Shown: in pieces, positions 31,386 through 37,884 of the stretch
How the letters are laid out: each line of letters opens with the position of its first letter
Position numbering within the stretch: the first letter of the stretch is position 1
Virus record (IMG/VR): IMGVR_UViG_3300050821_007189
Location: 1-37,980 of that record
Source: a virus
Length of the DNA stretch: 37,980 bases
Reading direction: 5' to 3' (one strand)
Made by a program: the position numbers and the translations under genes
The notes under the pieces: model-generated
Seen by the model: the letters and a program-made list of their open reading frames with translations, nothing else
Database searches by the model: none
What the model was told of the DNA's origin: nothing

Positions 31386-31717
31386 TCTCCAACCTCTCCC
31401 TCCTCTTCCTCGCCATCGCCAAGGCCGCGCTCTACACGGGGTTCGGGCCGGGATTGATTGCGATTCTTGTTTTTGAAAGGTGGACACAATGGCAAAAACG
31501 AAGTTCCCTGAGACGCTTCAGATTACCCGCGATCCAAATTCGGACCCTAGAGACGACTTGGATTTTCTGGCTTTCACGGCGGTGGAACCAGCGATTGACG
31601 AGGATGGGCCAACCGACATCGCAGAGTACAAACTCGTCCGCGTTCGCAAATTTCGCAAAGATGCCGTCGAGTGCAAATGATTTTCAGAGTTCCGGGGGCG
31701 GGCAGTTAGCCAGTTAA
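31382..31717 (+). CDS. doubtful membrane ORF overlapping the next gene
   Basis: ATG 31382 overlaps the methyltransferase stop (ATGA) and begins a hydrophobic helix (LSLLFLAIAKAALYTGFGPGL), then ILVFERW. After about 40 residues the frame runs into the sequence of the gene at 31489 and becomes Arg/Ser-rich, like a shadow. The start region suggests translation of a small membrane peptide, but the full 111-residue product is doubtful. Confidence 0.3.
   Translation: MISNLSLLFLAIAKAALYTGFGPGLIAILVFERWTQWQKRSSLRRFRLPAIQIRTLETTWIFWLSRRWNQRLTRMGQPTSQSTNSSAFANFAKMPSSANDFQSSGGGQLAS
31489..31680 (+). CDS. small hypothetical protein
   Basis: A 63-residue acidic protein. AAAGGTGG lies 5-6 bases before ATG 31489. 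The sequence (MAKTKFPETLQI, then DDLDFLAF, IAEYKLVRVRKF) suggests a small beta-strand protein. No family is recognised. It lies between the methyltransferase and a structured leader. Confidence 0.6.
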   Translation: MAKTKFPETLQITRDPNSDPRDDLDFLAFTAVEPAIDEDGPTDIAEYKLVRVRKFRKDAVECK

Positions 31718-31774
31718 GAAATCGGGACCAGACACCCTGTTGGCAACCAGCCCGTCCCGGAAAGTGAGGCATGC
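31681..31774 (+). other. 94-base leader with inverted repeat
   Basis: CGGGAC (31723-31728) and GTCCCG (31754-31759) can pair, enclosing CTG/CAG (31737-31739 and 31748-31750). The following gene starts 15 bases downstream. I compared the layout with riboswitches I know and recognise none, so it is simply a possible RNA structure. No promoter is clear. Confidence 0.3.
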
Positions 31775-31966
31775 GTGAAAAAGGGTGACAAAGTTCGCAT
31801 TAAAGCGACGAAGCCGGACGGCTCACCGCATCCGCACGCTGGGAAAACTGGCGTTGTGGATGAAGTCTGGATCACGGTGCCGCGCGTCACAGTCCTTCTT
31901 GATCGGGGCCAGAAGGACGGCGGAAATTTCGCCATCGTTTCAGCCGCATCGGTGGAAGCGCTATGA
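31775..31966 (+). CDS. small KOW/SH3-like protein
   Basis: A 63-residue protein from GTG 31775. It begins KKGDKVRIKATKPDG and continues HAGKTGVVDEVW, the strand-turn pattern of a KOW or SH3-like barrel that binds nucleic acid or protein. ATG 31771 is in a frame that closes at once. Its TGA overlaps the ATG of the next, frameshifted gene. Confidence 0.6.
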   Translation: MKKGDKVRIKATKPDGSPHPHAGKTGVVDEVWITVPRVTVLLDRGQKDGGNFAIVSAASVEAL

Positions 31967-32182
31967 GCGAACACTACCCCCGCCACACCCGTCTCCGCCT
32001 CCGCCTGGTGCCCCAAGTGCCAGAAGCAGACACAGCACCGCATCGACGGCACGCGCAAAGGTCCGTGCATCCCCTGCATGGAAAAACACGACGCCGAAAA
32101 AGCCGTCATCGACATCGACGAGCTGCGCCGAAAACTTTCTCCTCCCCCACAAATTTCACTCTTCGAGGAGATCGCAAAATGA
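31963..32182 (+). pseudogene. zinc-ribbon gene interrupted by a +1 frameshift
   Basis: ATG 31963 overlaps the previous TGA, but its frame becomes Arg/His-rich nonsense. From 31982 another frame encodes a convincing zinc ribbon: WCPKCQ, then GPCIPCMEKH, a helix and the end PPPQISLFEEIAK, with TGA 32180-32182 overlapping the esterase ATG (ATGA). Removing one C from the run CCCCC (31977-31981) joins the two parts into a 72-residue protein. This is either a sequencing or assembly indel, a real mutation, or a programmed +1 shift. QISLF near the C-terminus resembles the sliding-clamp-binding motif. Confidence 0.65.
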
Positions 32183-33078
32183 AACGCAACTTCGTTCTGA
32201 CTCTGGCCCTGACGCTTCTCTGCCCGCTCTTTATCGAAGCGCAGAACGGCACACCCTCCATGCTCTACTCCACCTGGAACGGGATTCCGCGGCAGACCGT
32301 GCTCTATGCGCCGCCGAACTTCCGCCCCGGCTCCCCGCTCGTGATCGTGCTGCACGGCACGGCAGTCGCCCCACCATCCGATCCGCCCATCGGCGTCTAT
32401 CACTTCATGGGATGGGACCAGCTTGCGGACGCGAACAAGATCCTCGTCGCCCAGCCGATTGCAACCTGGAAGGCGATCCCGCACTCAGGACCGAGCGGCG
32501 GAGCGTTCTTCTGGGAGTCGATTGGAACCGAATCGTATTTCCCCGTCGATCCCGACGACAGCGGATTTCTGGCGAACCTGGTCACCACGTTGCAGCAGCA
32601 GTACCAGACCGATCCGAAGCGCACCTTCGTCATGGGCTTCAGCTCCGGCGGGATGATGACGCAGACGATGGCAATTCAGCACGCCGAACTGTTTGCAGCG
32701 GCCGCGCCCTTCTCAGGAACGGTGTGGGTCAACAATCCGGGCACACTGACCCAGCCTTCGCAGCCGGTCTCGATCATCGAATTTCACGGGGACATGGACA
32801 CGACGATTCCCTACTGCGGCGGACTCTTCAATGGGTGGGGCGAGAAGAACATCGTCATCCCGTCGATCGATGCAGACCTGAATTACTGGCTGGCGGCGGA
32901 CGGCTTACCGGCAGAGTCTTTGCCGATGTGCAGCTCGGGATCGCCGGCCGCTCCGAGCTTCGATTCCGGACCCGCGAAGGTCGAAGTGCAGATCGTGCGG
33001 GAGTACAGCTTCGCTCACACCTGGCATCAGCCGGAGATTGCGATGGCGTGGGCGTTTTTCTCGACGCATGGAAGGTGA
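32179..33078 (+). CDS. secreted alpha/beta hydrolase, PHB depolymerase / feruloyl esterase-like
   Basis: A 299-residue protein from ATG 32179, with GAGGAG eight bases upstream; the frame is open further upstream but only as shadow. Residues 1-21 are a signal peptide (KRNF, Leu/Thr core, FIEA). The hydrolase core shows LVIVLHG (54-60, oxyanion loop), nucleophile S155 in GFSSGG (153-158), D207 in HGDMDTTIPY (203-212) and H280 in AHTWH (279-283). This triad and spacing match the LpqC/PHB-depolymerase and feruloyl-esterase family (COG3509). The phage-encoded secreted enzyme may cleave polyesters, plant-derived esters or acetylated surface glycans; substrate is unknown. Confidence 0.83.
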   Translation: MKRNFVLTLALTLLCPLFIEAQNGTPSMLYSTWNGIPRQTVLYAPPNFRPGSPLVIVLHGTAVAPPSDPPIGVYHFMGWDQLADANKILVAQPIATWKAIPHSGPSGGAFFWESIGTESYFPVDPDDSGFLANLVTTLQQQYQTDPKRTFVMGFSSGGMMTQTMAIQHAELFAAAAPFSGTVWVNNPGTLTQPSQPVSIIEFHGDMDTTIPYCGGLFNGWGEKNIVIPSIDADLNYWLAADGLPAESLPMCSSGSPAAPSFDSGPAKVEVQIVREYSFAHTWHQPEIAMAWAFFSTHGR

Positions 33079-33080
33079 GC

Positions 33081-33242
33081 ATGGAAACTCTGGCCGACTA
33101 CAGCGTGCCCAATCCTCGCTGCTCAAGCTGTTCGATGGACATCCCGCCATCCGCTCCGGTCGAAGTCTACGGCCGGTGGATCGTGGCCCAGTGTCCGAAG
33201 TGCAAGGTGGCAACTCCGTTCCGATTGGAGAAGAGCGCATGA
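33081..33242 (+). CDS. small zinc-ribbon protein
   Basis: A 53-residue protein with CSSC (about 14-17) and CPKC (38-41), a compact zinc ribbon. AAGGTGAG lies just before ATG 33081. Its TGA overlaps the next ATG. It opens a dense run of tiny coupled genes. Function unknown. Confidence 0.65.
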   Translation: METLADYSVPNPRCSSCSMDIPPSAPVEVYGRWIVAQCPKCKVATPFRLEKSA

Positions 33243-33598
33243 CGCCGTCCGAATTCGTTTCCCATCTCGCACCCGTGGAATCAGCCCGACTGGCGCTGAT
33301 CTTCGATTTTCTGGCGGTGAAGCATCACGACTTCACGCTCGAAAACGGAAAACCTCTGAGCGACGGCATCGACTTCTCCGCCTTCTTTCAGGAAGTGGCG
33401 GTCGCGCTCAAATCTCCGCAACCGGGAATGGCTCTCGAAGCTCCGATTGAAATTCGCACCCATCCGCGCACCGTCAGCCGATTCAGCTCGACTGAGTTCT
33501 GCCCCGACTGCGGGCATATCCACGCCGACGATAGCGAGTGCGGCTTCCCTCAGGGTGGGGGAAGGATTTGCCGGTGCGAAAGGCAGGTCTCGGCGTGA
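33239..33598 (+). CDS. small zinc-binding hypothetical protein
   Basis: A 119-residue protein from an ATG overlapping the previous stop. The N-terminal 80 residues are mixed helix (FVSHLAPVESARLALIFDFLAVKHHDF). The C-terminus carries CPDCGHIH and CGF...ICRCE, a probable zinc site. Its TGA overlaps the GTG of the following micro-gene. Family unknown. Confidence 0.62.
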   Translation: MTPSEFVSHLAPVESARLALIFDFLAVKHHDFTLENGKPLSDGIDFSAFFQEVAVALKSPQPGMALEAPIEIRTHPRTVSRFSSTEFCPDCGHIHADDSECGFPQGGGRICRCERQVSA

Positions 33599-33684
33599 AT
33601 CTGGTGAAGGATCTGTTTCCGCCCGTGCTGATCATGGGCTTGCTGTTTCTGCTGTTCGTGCTCACCCGGAGGACCCGGCCATGA
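33595..33684 (+). CDS. 29-residue transmembrane microprotein
   Basis: A 90-base gene from GTG 33595 to TGA 33684. It shares GTGA with the previous gene and ATGA with the next, so it fits exactly between them. The product has a short amphipathic start (MNLVKDLFPP), one membrane helix (VLIMGLLFLLFVL) and a basic end (TRRTRP). A holin-like or regulatory membrane peptide is possible. Confidence 0.6.
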   Translation: MNLVKDLFPPVLIMGLLFLLFVLTRRTRP

Positions 33685-33878
33685 ACCTTCTGATCGGCGT
33701 ATTCTGTTTTCTGATTGCGGCGGCGCTGCTGGTGAGCGCATTGCATGACGTTCTCCGCTGGGCGTTCGAGGAAGGGCGCACACGGGGACGAACCGAAGCG
33801 GAGAATGCCTTCGTGCAGTACGAGAAGGGCGCGGACCAGGCGCGGCAGGAAATCTGGAGAGAGGAGGCCAATCAGTGA
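33681..33878 (+). CDS. small single-pass membrane protein
   Basis: A 65-residue protein from ATG 33681. Residues 3-20 form a membrane helix (LLIGVFCFLIAAALLVSA), followed by a charged helical tail (RTRGRTEAENAFVQYEKGA) with coiled-coil character. This N-in/one-helix form resembles an inner-membrane spanin or another small envelope protein, especially because a lipoprotein gene follows directly (33875). The pair may therefore be i-spanin and o-spanin, but they are far from the endolysin. Confidence 0.62.
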   Translation: MNLLIGVFCFLIAAALLVSALHDVLRWAFEEGRTRGRTEAENAFVQYEKGADQARQEIWREEANQ

Positions 33879-34177
33879 AGAACTTTTTGCTTGTAATTCT
33901 TCTCGCGGCGATGGGGTGCCGACAACCAAAAGCGGTCCAGATGGGATGGAAGCCAGAGATGTGCCGAGTGCAACAGGACGAGGCGTCGGAGGAGTACATC
34001 CGCTACTGCATGAAGGTTTCGCCCAACGACTATCCGGCGTGTCACGGAATGGACCCGCAGGGGGCGATGTGGGCAATGCAGGTCGCGGAGCGCGAGGGGA
34101 AACAAGGCGCATATTTTGAAGTACTCGATTGCTCGTGGCATCCCGGCGGTAACCCGAGAGAAGAGTCGCGGCAGTGA
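33875..34177 (+). CDS. small lipoprotein
   Basis: A 100-residue protein from GTG 33875, with GAGGAGG seven bases upstream. The signal is lipoprotein-type: MKNFLLVILLAAMGC with the lipobox Cys at about residue 15. The mature part has Cys residues that may pair (CRVQQ, YC, AC, DC). It follows a single-pass membrane protein, a spanin-like pairing. It could also be an outer-membrane superinfection-exclusion lipoprotein. Confidence 0.65.
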   Translation: MKNFLLVILLAAMGCRQPKAVQMGWKPEMCRVQQDEASEEYIRYCMKVSPNDYPACHGMDPQGAMWAMQVAEREGKQGAYFEVLDCSWHPGGNPREESRQ

Positions 34178-34446
34178 CATCCTTCACGTCGGAAGGGGAT
34201 TACGGGAACAACGCGACCGTCATCCGCATCTTTCACGACAGGTTGATGCACCTGGTCTCACACGACGCCGTGATGCGCATGATCGGCGAGGAAATCCAGA
34301 CCGCACTGACCAGTGACCCCGAGCTGAGAATCCTGGTGCGCGAGATGATCAAGGAAGCGATCTCTCGGATGAACGTGCAGGAAGTCGTCGCCGAAGCGGT
34401 GAAGCTGGCGCTCAAAGTGGAGCATGGCGATGTGCCTAAACGTTAA
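34174..34446 (+). CDS. small helical hypothetical protein
   Basis: A 90-residue protein from GTG 34174 (GTGA overlap). It is almost entirely amphipathic helix (HDRLMHLVSHDAVMRMIGEE, then IQTALTSDPELRILVREMIKEAI), with no motif or membrane segment. Cotranslated with its neighbours. Family unknown. Confidence 0.55.
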   Translation: MTSFTSEGDYGNNATVIRIFHDRLMHLVSHDAVMRMIGEEIQTALTSDPELRILVREMIKEAISRMNVQEVVAEAVKLALKVEHGDVPKR

Positions 34447-34717
34447 ATTCGCGGACGGAACTTCGACCATCGTCTGCGGGATTCGCAGCCGAAAGAAATT
34501 TTGCGCGTGCGGCCATGCCGCCGATCTGCTCTGCGACTGGAAGGTGAAGGAGAAGAAGTCCGGAACCTGCGACGCCCCGATCTGCCCCAAGCACGCGAAG
34601 CAAGTAGGACCGGACAAGCACCTCTGCCCGCTCCACCAGAAAGCCTACGAGTCGTGGTTGCGGCAGCATCCCGGTGCGGTCCTGCCGCCGGACTACCAGC
34701 AGTTATCCCTTCTGTGA
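34424..34717 (+). CDS. Cys/His-rich zinc-binding protein with clamp-motif-like tail
   Basis: A 97-residue protein from ATG 34424 (or ATG 34430, 95 residues), overlapping the previous gene. It contains many Cys and His residues (KFCACGH, LLCDWK, TCDAPICPKH, HLCPLH), likely two zinc sites. The C-terminus DYQQLSLL resembles the QLSLF pentapeptide by which partners bind the bacterial sliding clamp. Its TGA overlaps GTG 34714. Function unknown. Confidence 0.65.
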   Translation: MAMCLNVKFADGTSTIVCGIRSRKKFCACGHAADLLCDWKVKEKKSGTCDAPICPKHAKQVGPDKHLCPLHQKAYESWLRQHPGAVLPPDYQQLSLL

Positions 34718-34731
34718 GTGGAGGCGCGGCA

Positions 34732-34875
34732 GTGATCCGTCGATGGCTCAGCAACTTGTTCTGGCTTCCACGATGGCTCTATCTGCGAATGCAGGTTCAT
34801 TTTCTGCGAAGGGATTTAGTGCGGCTTCAGGCGGAGCAAGCTGAGTTGCGAAAACAGTTGGAGGCGAAGAAGTGA
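34732..34875 (+). CDS. small amphipathic membrane-associated protein
   Basis: A 47-residue protein from GTG 34732, chosen because GGAGG lies 7 bases upstream; GTG 34714 (GTGA overlap with the previous stop) is the alternative. Trp/Leu/Arg-rich first half (IRRWLSNLFWLPRWLYLRM) would bind a membrane surface; the second half is a coiled-coil-like helix (LVRLQAEQAELRKQLEAKK). Function unknown. Confidence 0.5.
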   Translation: MIRRWLSNLFWLPRWLYLRMQVHFLRRDLVRLQAEQAELRKQLEAKK

Positions 34876-35090
34876 GCCTACGAGCCAGCATGCGAACAGA
34901 ATTTTTGCAGTACGTCGTGAACACAAACGGCGGAGCGACGAAGGCGGATTTCATTGAGGACTGGGCTCCGATTGGCGAGCAGATCTGGGATGATCTGTGG
35001 GGCGAAGAGCTGATCGAATTCGACGAGAACCTTCGCGTGCGGCTGACGAAGCATGGACTCGAACAATTGAAAATCCTACCCCTTATCTGA
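34872..35090 (+). CDS. small winged-helix-like protein
   Basis: A 72-residue protein from a GTG overlapping the previous stop. The pattern FLQYVVNTNGGATKADFIED, then IWDDLWGEELIEF and VRLTKHGLEQL, fits a small winged-helix domain with a wing before LTKHG. It may bind DNA. It is the last rightward gene and meets the leftward HNH gene tail to tail with a 15-base overlap. Confidence 0.6.
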   Translation: MSLRASMRTEFLQYVVNTNGGATKADFIEDWAPIGEQIWDDLWGEELIEFDENLRVRLTKHGLEQLKILPLI

Positions 35091-35420
35091 ATTGCACACC
35101 CAATGCGCCGCCCCGTTCCAGTCCTGACCGTCCCGAGTGATCCGGTCGTCCCGCCAAGCCGCTCCCATCCCTCTCCTCCGCTGGTGCTCAAAAGTGGCGT
35201 TTCCGAGCGATAGGGCTCGATTACAGAGGCAGCAACGGCGTCCCTGACGTTCCAGCATGGCCGAAACTCGCCGCTTGTATTCCCGCCAGCCAGCCGGGGA
35301 ATCGACGCACACTTCCCTGCCGTCCCGGTACTGGCGGACGGCTCCGTTCAGGATGGTCTCGTAGCGGAGCGAGGACTCAGGGTAGTTACGGGTCTTCGGA
35401 ATTGGCCTTCTGCGGATCAT
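35076..35420 (-). CDS. HNH endonuclease-like protein
   Basis: A 114-residue protein from ATG 35420. A zinc knuckle CCLCN (about 66-70), then TFEHQRRRGMGAAWRDDRI with the metal-binding His, and NGAAHWVCNSDKG with N and H of the HNH core are all present. Such phage HNH proteins are often linked to packaging or homing. The start overlaps the TGA of the gene upstream (ATGA). A longer frame reaching 35642 is shadow sequence of that neighbour. Confidence 0.78.
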   Translation of the reverse strand: MIRRRPIPKTRNYPESSLRYETILNGAVRQYRDGREVCVDSPAGWREYKRRVSAMLERQGRRCCLCNRALSLGNATFEHQRRRGMGAAWRDDRITRDGQDWNGAAHWVCNSDKG

Positions 35421-35697
35421 CGAAGCACTTTCTCCCAGAGTTGTTTGGGGCCTTGCGGCTGATCGGTCCTGCGTCCGCCGCGCGAAGGACGGTTCCAGTC
35501 GCCACCTTTCGACATACGCACGAATTTCCAGCCCGCCGCACGGAGACTCACGCCGCTCTCGCTTTCGAGGATGAAGGTTTGAATCCGGTCGAAGCCCATT
35601 TCCCGTGCGATCCGAGCCGATGCCGCGTAGAGGAACGAACACACATTCTTGCTGCCATCGGAGATCCAGAGCAAACGATTTTGAATTTTCCTTTCAC
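35417..35697 (-). pseudogene. XF1762-type acetyltransferase-like gene, N-terminal part missing
   Basis: The C-terminal half of an XF1762-family protein is intact: SKNVCSFLYAASARIAREMG, FDRIQTFILESESGVSLRA, AGWKFV, then NRPSRGGRR and QLWEKVLR. Intact members have about 60-70 more N-terminal residues with a strand and VTRV-like segment before this; here they are absent. A coupled GTG at 35697 lies in another frame, and the same frame reaches ATG 35788 only inside the neighbouring gene. It looks like an internal deletion or frameshift. Confidence 0.5.
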
Positions 35698-35942
35698 AGG
35701 CGTCTCCGCGTGACCACTTCGACCAGGACAGCGCCGTCTTTACACTTCTGGCTTTTGTTGCGGGCCGCGATCCGCGCCATCTGCGCAAGCTGCTGTGAAT
35801 CGAGCGCGACGTTGTAGATCACTTCCTCTTCGCCGACTTTGACCCATTCGTATCCGTGAGCGCCTGACGGGAATTCGCGTTTTTGCTGTTCGGTGATGTC
35901 GCGTTTCGTGTACTGATTCGTGAAGATTGTCGCGTAGATCAT
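35694..35942 (-). CDS. small hypothetical protein
   Basis: An 82-residue protein with an excellent ribosome binding site, GAGGAG, just before ATG 35942. It has a beta-hairpin-like start (YATIFTNQYTKRD), VKVGEEEVIYNV and a basic C-terminus. No family is recognised. It follows the hairpin pair at 35954-35990. Confidence 0.6.
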   Translation of the reverse strand: MIYATIFTNQYTKRDITEQQKREFPSGAHGYEWVKVGEEEVIYNVALDSQQLAQMARIAARNKSQKCKDGAVLVEVVTRRRL

Positions 35943-35953
35943 GGTCTCCTCAG

Positions 35954-35990
35954 TGCGCGCATCACGCGCAGACCGGGATGTTCTCCGGTT
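35954..35990 (-). other. two hairpins before a leftward gene
   Basis: TGCGCG (35954-35959) pairs with CGCGCA (35965-35970), and ACCGG (35972-35976) with CCGGT (35985-35989). They lie between the exonuclease stop and the next gene's ribosome binding site. No T run follows, so they may regulate translation or RNA decay rather than terminate transcription. Confidence 0.45.
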
Positions 35991-35996
35991 TCGACC

Positions 35997-36689
35997 TTAG
36001 AACTCCAGTTCGTCCGGCGTGTGGTTCATCGCCGCCACCACGAGCTGCGGCCTGCCCGGTAGTTGCATCATCACATCGGCGATTTCCGAATTGAAGTGCT
36101 CGACGTTGTGCTCCAGTTGCTCGATGAAGTGCTCGACCGACTCGCGCTCCAGCCGCCGGATGAACAGTTGCAGGTGTTCCGGCATCCGGGGATCGTAGCT
36201 CACGAAGTCGGACCAGGTGCGCGTCGGGTTGCAGGAAAACTCCGCCAGCATTTGAGGCAGGTGCTCAAGCGGAACGGTCCCGCCGAGAATCCACCCCAGA
36301 TGCGTCGCGGTCGTGGGGCACTTGATCTGGAGCATGCCATCGTCGCCCACGAAGCCATCCGGAGAGCAGCCGAAGCGGGAGATGTACGGATTCACCACGA
36401 AGCCGCAGGTCTCGACCAGCACGCCGCACCTCAGCTCGTATTCCACGCGGGCGTCAGCTTCGTGATCGATACCCCACTGCATCTCTCGCGTGACGTGGCG
36501 TGGATACGGATGCCCGCTGAGGATTTCGCAGATCAACTCCGCGCGGTAGTGCGCCCGCTCGGACTTCTCTTCCCCCTTTTTGGTCATGGCTACGACGTCG
36601 GCACAGCGCGAAGCGGTCACGAGACCACAGCGCGCCTGACGCCACTCCGGCCCGCCCTGTTCGAGTTTCACCAGTTCGAGCGGCGTCAT
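35997..36689 (-). CDS. YqaJ-type phage exonuclease
   Basis: A 230-residue protein of the YqaJ/lambda-exonuclease family, which digests one strand for recombination. N-terminal GPEWRQARCGLVTASRC (13-29), GIDHEADARVEYE (73-85), and the active-site region FGCSPDGFVGDDGMLQIKCP (106-125) are clear. The catalytic pattern D-x(n)-E-x-K reads D111...Q121-I-K123, so the usual Glu is Gln. Activity may be reduced or another residue may compensate. Its ATG overlaps the stop of the ERF gene, its natural partner. Confidence 0.85.
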   Translation of the reverse strand: MTPLELVKLEQGGPEWRQARCGLVTASRCADVVAMTKKGEEKSERAHYRAELICEILSGHPYPRHVTREMQWGIDHEADARVEYELRCGVLVETCGFVVNPYISRFGCSPDGFVGDDGMLQIKCPTTATHLGWILGGTVPLEHLPQMLAEFSCNPTRTWSDFVSYDPRMPEHLQLFIRRLERESVEHFIEQLEHNVEHFNSEIADVMMQLPGRPQLVVAAMNHTPDELEF

Positions 36690-37432
36690 CGGAGTTCCTT
36701 TTTCCGATCATCCTTGGCGCGAATGAAGGCTTCGAGCGCATCCCGGTCGTTGAATTTCTTGGCCTCGTTCCCGGCGGAGAGATAGCGCCCGCGCAGCTCC
36801 TCGATGGTGCGCGATCCCGCGATCTCGAAGCACAGTTTGCGAACGCGCTCCGGGTTCATGGGCGTGGCGATGGTGCAGACCTGCCCGTTGCCGTCGTTGT
36901 CATCTTCGCCGATGGCGATGTTGAAAATGTTCTTCAACAGATAGCGCTTGGCGTAGGAGTCCGCGCTGGCGTCGGCGTGAATCGGCGTCATCACGTCGCC
37001 ACCCTTCGGCCCCTTGGTCGATGGGGAAAGGTCTTTGAACCGTTCGCGCGTGACGCCGCCGCGCGAGATGTAGGCCACGAAGCGCGTCTTGCCGGGAATG
37101 GGACAGTCGCGCTCGCCAAACGAGATGGCGAAACCTTCTGCGGTGTAGATGGGACGGACGATCCGGTCGAGCTTCGCATAGCTGGCGTAGCGCGATTGGG
37201 TTTGCGGATTGGTGGCGTCGGCGGAAATGCGCTGCACTCGCTCTTGGCAGCGGCTCAGCGCGTCGTCGAAATCAACGTTGGCCTGATACTCGCGCTCCTC
37301 GCGCTGCAAGTTAACCAGCCGCTCGATTACGTCGATAGCGGCATTGCTTTCGAGGGCCATCGTGAGCAGGTCCAGCGGTTTGCGGACGAGATGGTGAACC
37401 TCGGGACTAAGCGGCTGCTGTGCGGTTGCCAT
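36686..37432 (-). CDS. erf: ERF-family single-strand annealing protein
   Basis: A 248-residue protein of the ERF family (P22 Erf). Core pattern: TQSRYASYAKLDRIVRPIYT (77-97), FAISF, then KGGDVMTPIHADASADSYA and KRYLLKNIFNIAIGEDDNDG (162-181). It anneals complementary strands made by the exonuclease, allowing recombination and genome circularisation. AAAGGA lies upstream of the ATG. The C-terminal 60 residues are helical. It forms one operon with the exonuclease. Confidence 0.88.
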   Translation of the reverse strand: MATAQQPLSPEVHHLVRKPLDLLTMALESNAAIDVIERLVNLQREEREYQANVDFDDALSRCQERVQRISADATNPQTQSRYASYAKLDRIVRPIYTAEGFAISFGERDCPIPGKTRFVAYISRGGVTRERFKDLSPSTKGPKGGDVMTPIHADASADSYAKRYLLKNIFNIAIGEDDNDGNGQVCTIATPMNPERVRKLCFEIAGSRTIEELRGRYLSAGNEAKKFNDRDALEAFIRAKDDRKKELR

Positions 37433-37568
37433 AGAAGATTCCTTTCTTTGCGGCGTCGAAGTTGGAGTCGGAGAGTGCCTTGAGCAAAACGTCGAGAGCC
37501 TGTTCCGGTTCGTTGAAGTTCAGGTGGACGATGGCGCGGACAACGGAATCGAGAAGTTGCTCAGCCAC
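37407..37568 (-). CDS. small helical protein overlapping erf
   Basis: A 53-residue protein from GTG 37568, with GGAGAAG just upstream; it overlaps the end of the previous gene by 8 bases and the start of erf by 26. The sequence (AEQLLDSVVRAIVHLNFNEP, then QALDVLLKALSDSNFDAAKK) is a plausible helical protein. Its 3' part carries the erf ribosome binding site, so translation is probably coupled. Confidence 0.55.
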   Translation of the reverse strand: MAEQLLDSVVRAIVHLNFNEPEQALDVLLKALSDSNFDAAKKGIFYGNRTAAA

Positions 37569-37821
37569 GGCGCTTCTCCACTTCCGCGAAATGCCGGAGA
37601 CAGAATTCCTGTTCGCTGTGGAGATCGTGAACCGTGGCCAGTTGGCGGCAGTCGCAGTGCTCGTCGGACCAGAAGCACTGGGTCAGGTGGACGTGGGCGA
37701 AGGCGCGGGCAACCAAGCGGTCGAGGGACTGAATTTCGCAGTCCAGCCCGGACTGAAGTGTCGAGTGGAGTACCTGTGGAAATTCCGCGAGGGGAACGGT
37801 GGTAAGGTGCTGTGCAGCCAT
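37561..37821 (-). CDS. first gene of the leftward operon, hypothetical
   Basis: An 86-residue protein with a perfect AGGAGG before ATG 37821. It contains His and Cys residues spaced like a metal site (HLTQCFWSDEHCDCRQLATVH, then CLRHF). No family is recognised. It is preceded by the promoter and hairpin described next, so it should be strongly expressed. Confidence 0.62.
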   Translation of the reverse strand: MAAQHLTTVPLAEFPQVLHSTLQSGLDCEIQSLDRLVARAFAHVHLTQCFWSDEHCDCRQLATVHDLHSEQEFCLRHFAEVEKRRG

Positions 37822-37828
37822 GGAGCCT

Positions 37829-37838
37829 CCTAGCTAGG
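37829..37838 (-). promoter_or_regulatory. palindrome covering the ribosome binding site
   Basis: CCTAGCTAGG is a perfect 10-bp palindrome that overlaps the AGGAGG (CCTCCT on +, 37827-37832) of the first leftward gene. It could fold over or bind a protein to control translation. Confidence 0.45.
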
Positions 37839-37850
37839 TCTCTTTGGTTA

Positions 37851-37884
37851 GGGCTGATTCGGTGCTTCAACACCGGACCAGCCC
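37851..37884 (-). other. long hairpin in the leader of the leftward operon
   Basis: GGGCTG (37851-37856) pairs with CAGCCC (37879-37884) and TTCGGTG (37858-37864) with CACCGGA (37871-37877), around a 6-base loop CTTCAA and one A-C mismatch, about 13 pairs in all. It lies between the promoter and the ribosome binding site. No T run follows it on the leftward strand, so a leader regulatory structure is more likely than a terminator. Confidence 0.6.

Noticed and set aside
31681-31774. Possible riboswitch in the leader
   Set aside because: There is an inverted repeat, but no conserved core of any riboswitch class that I know.
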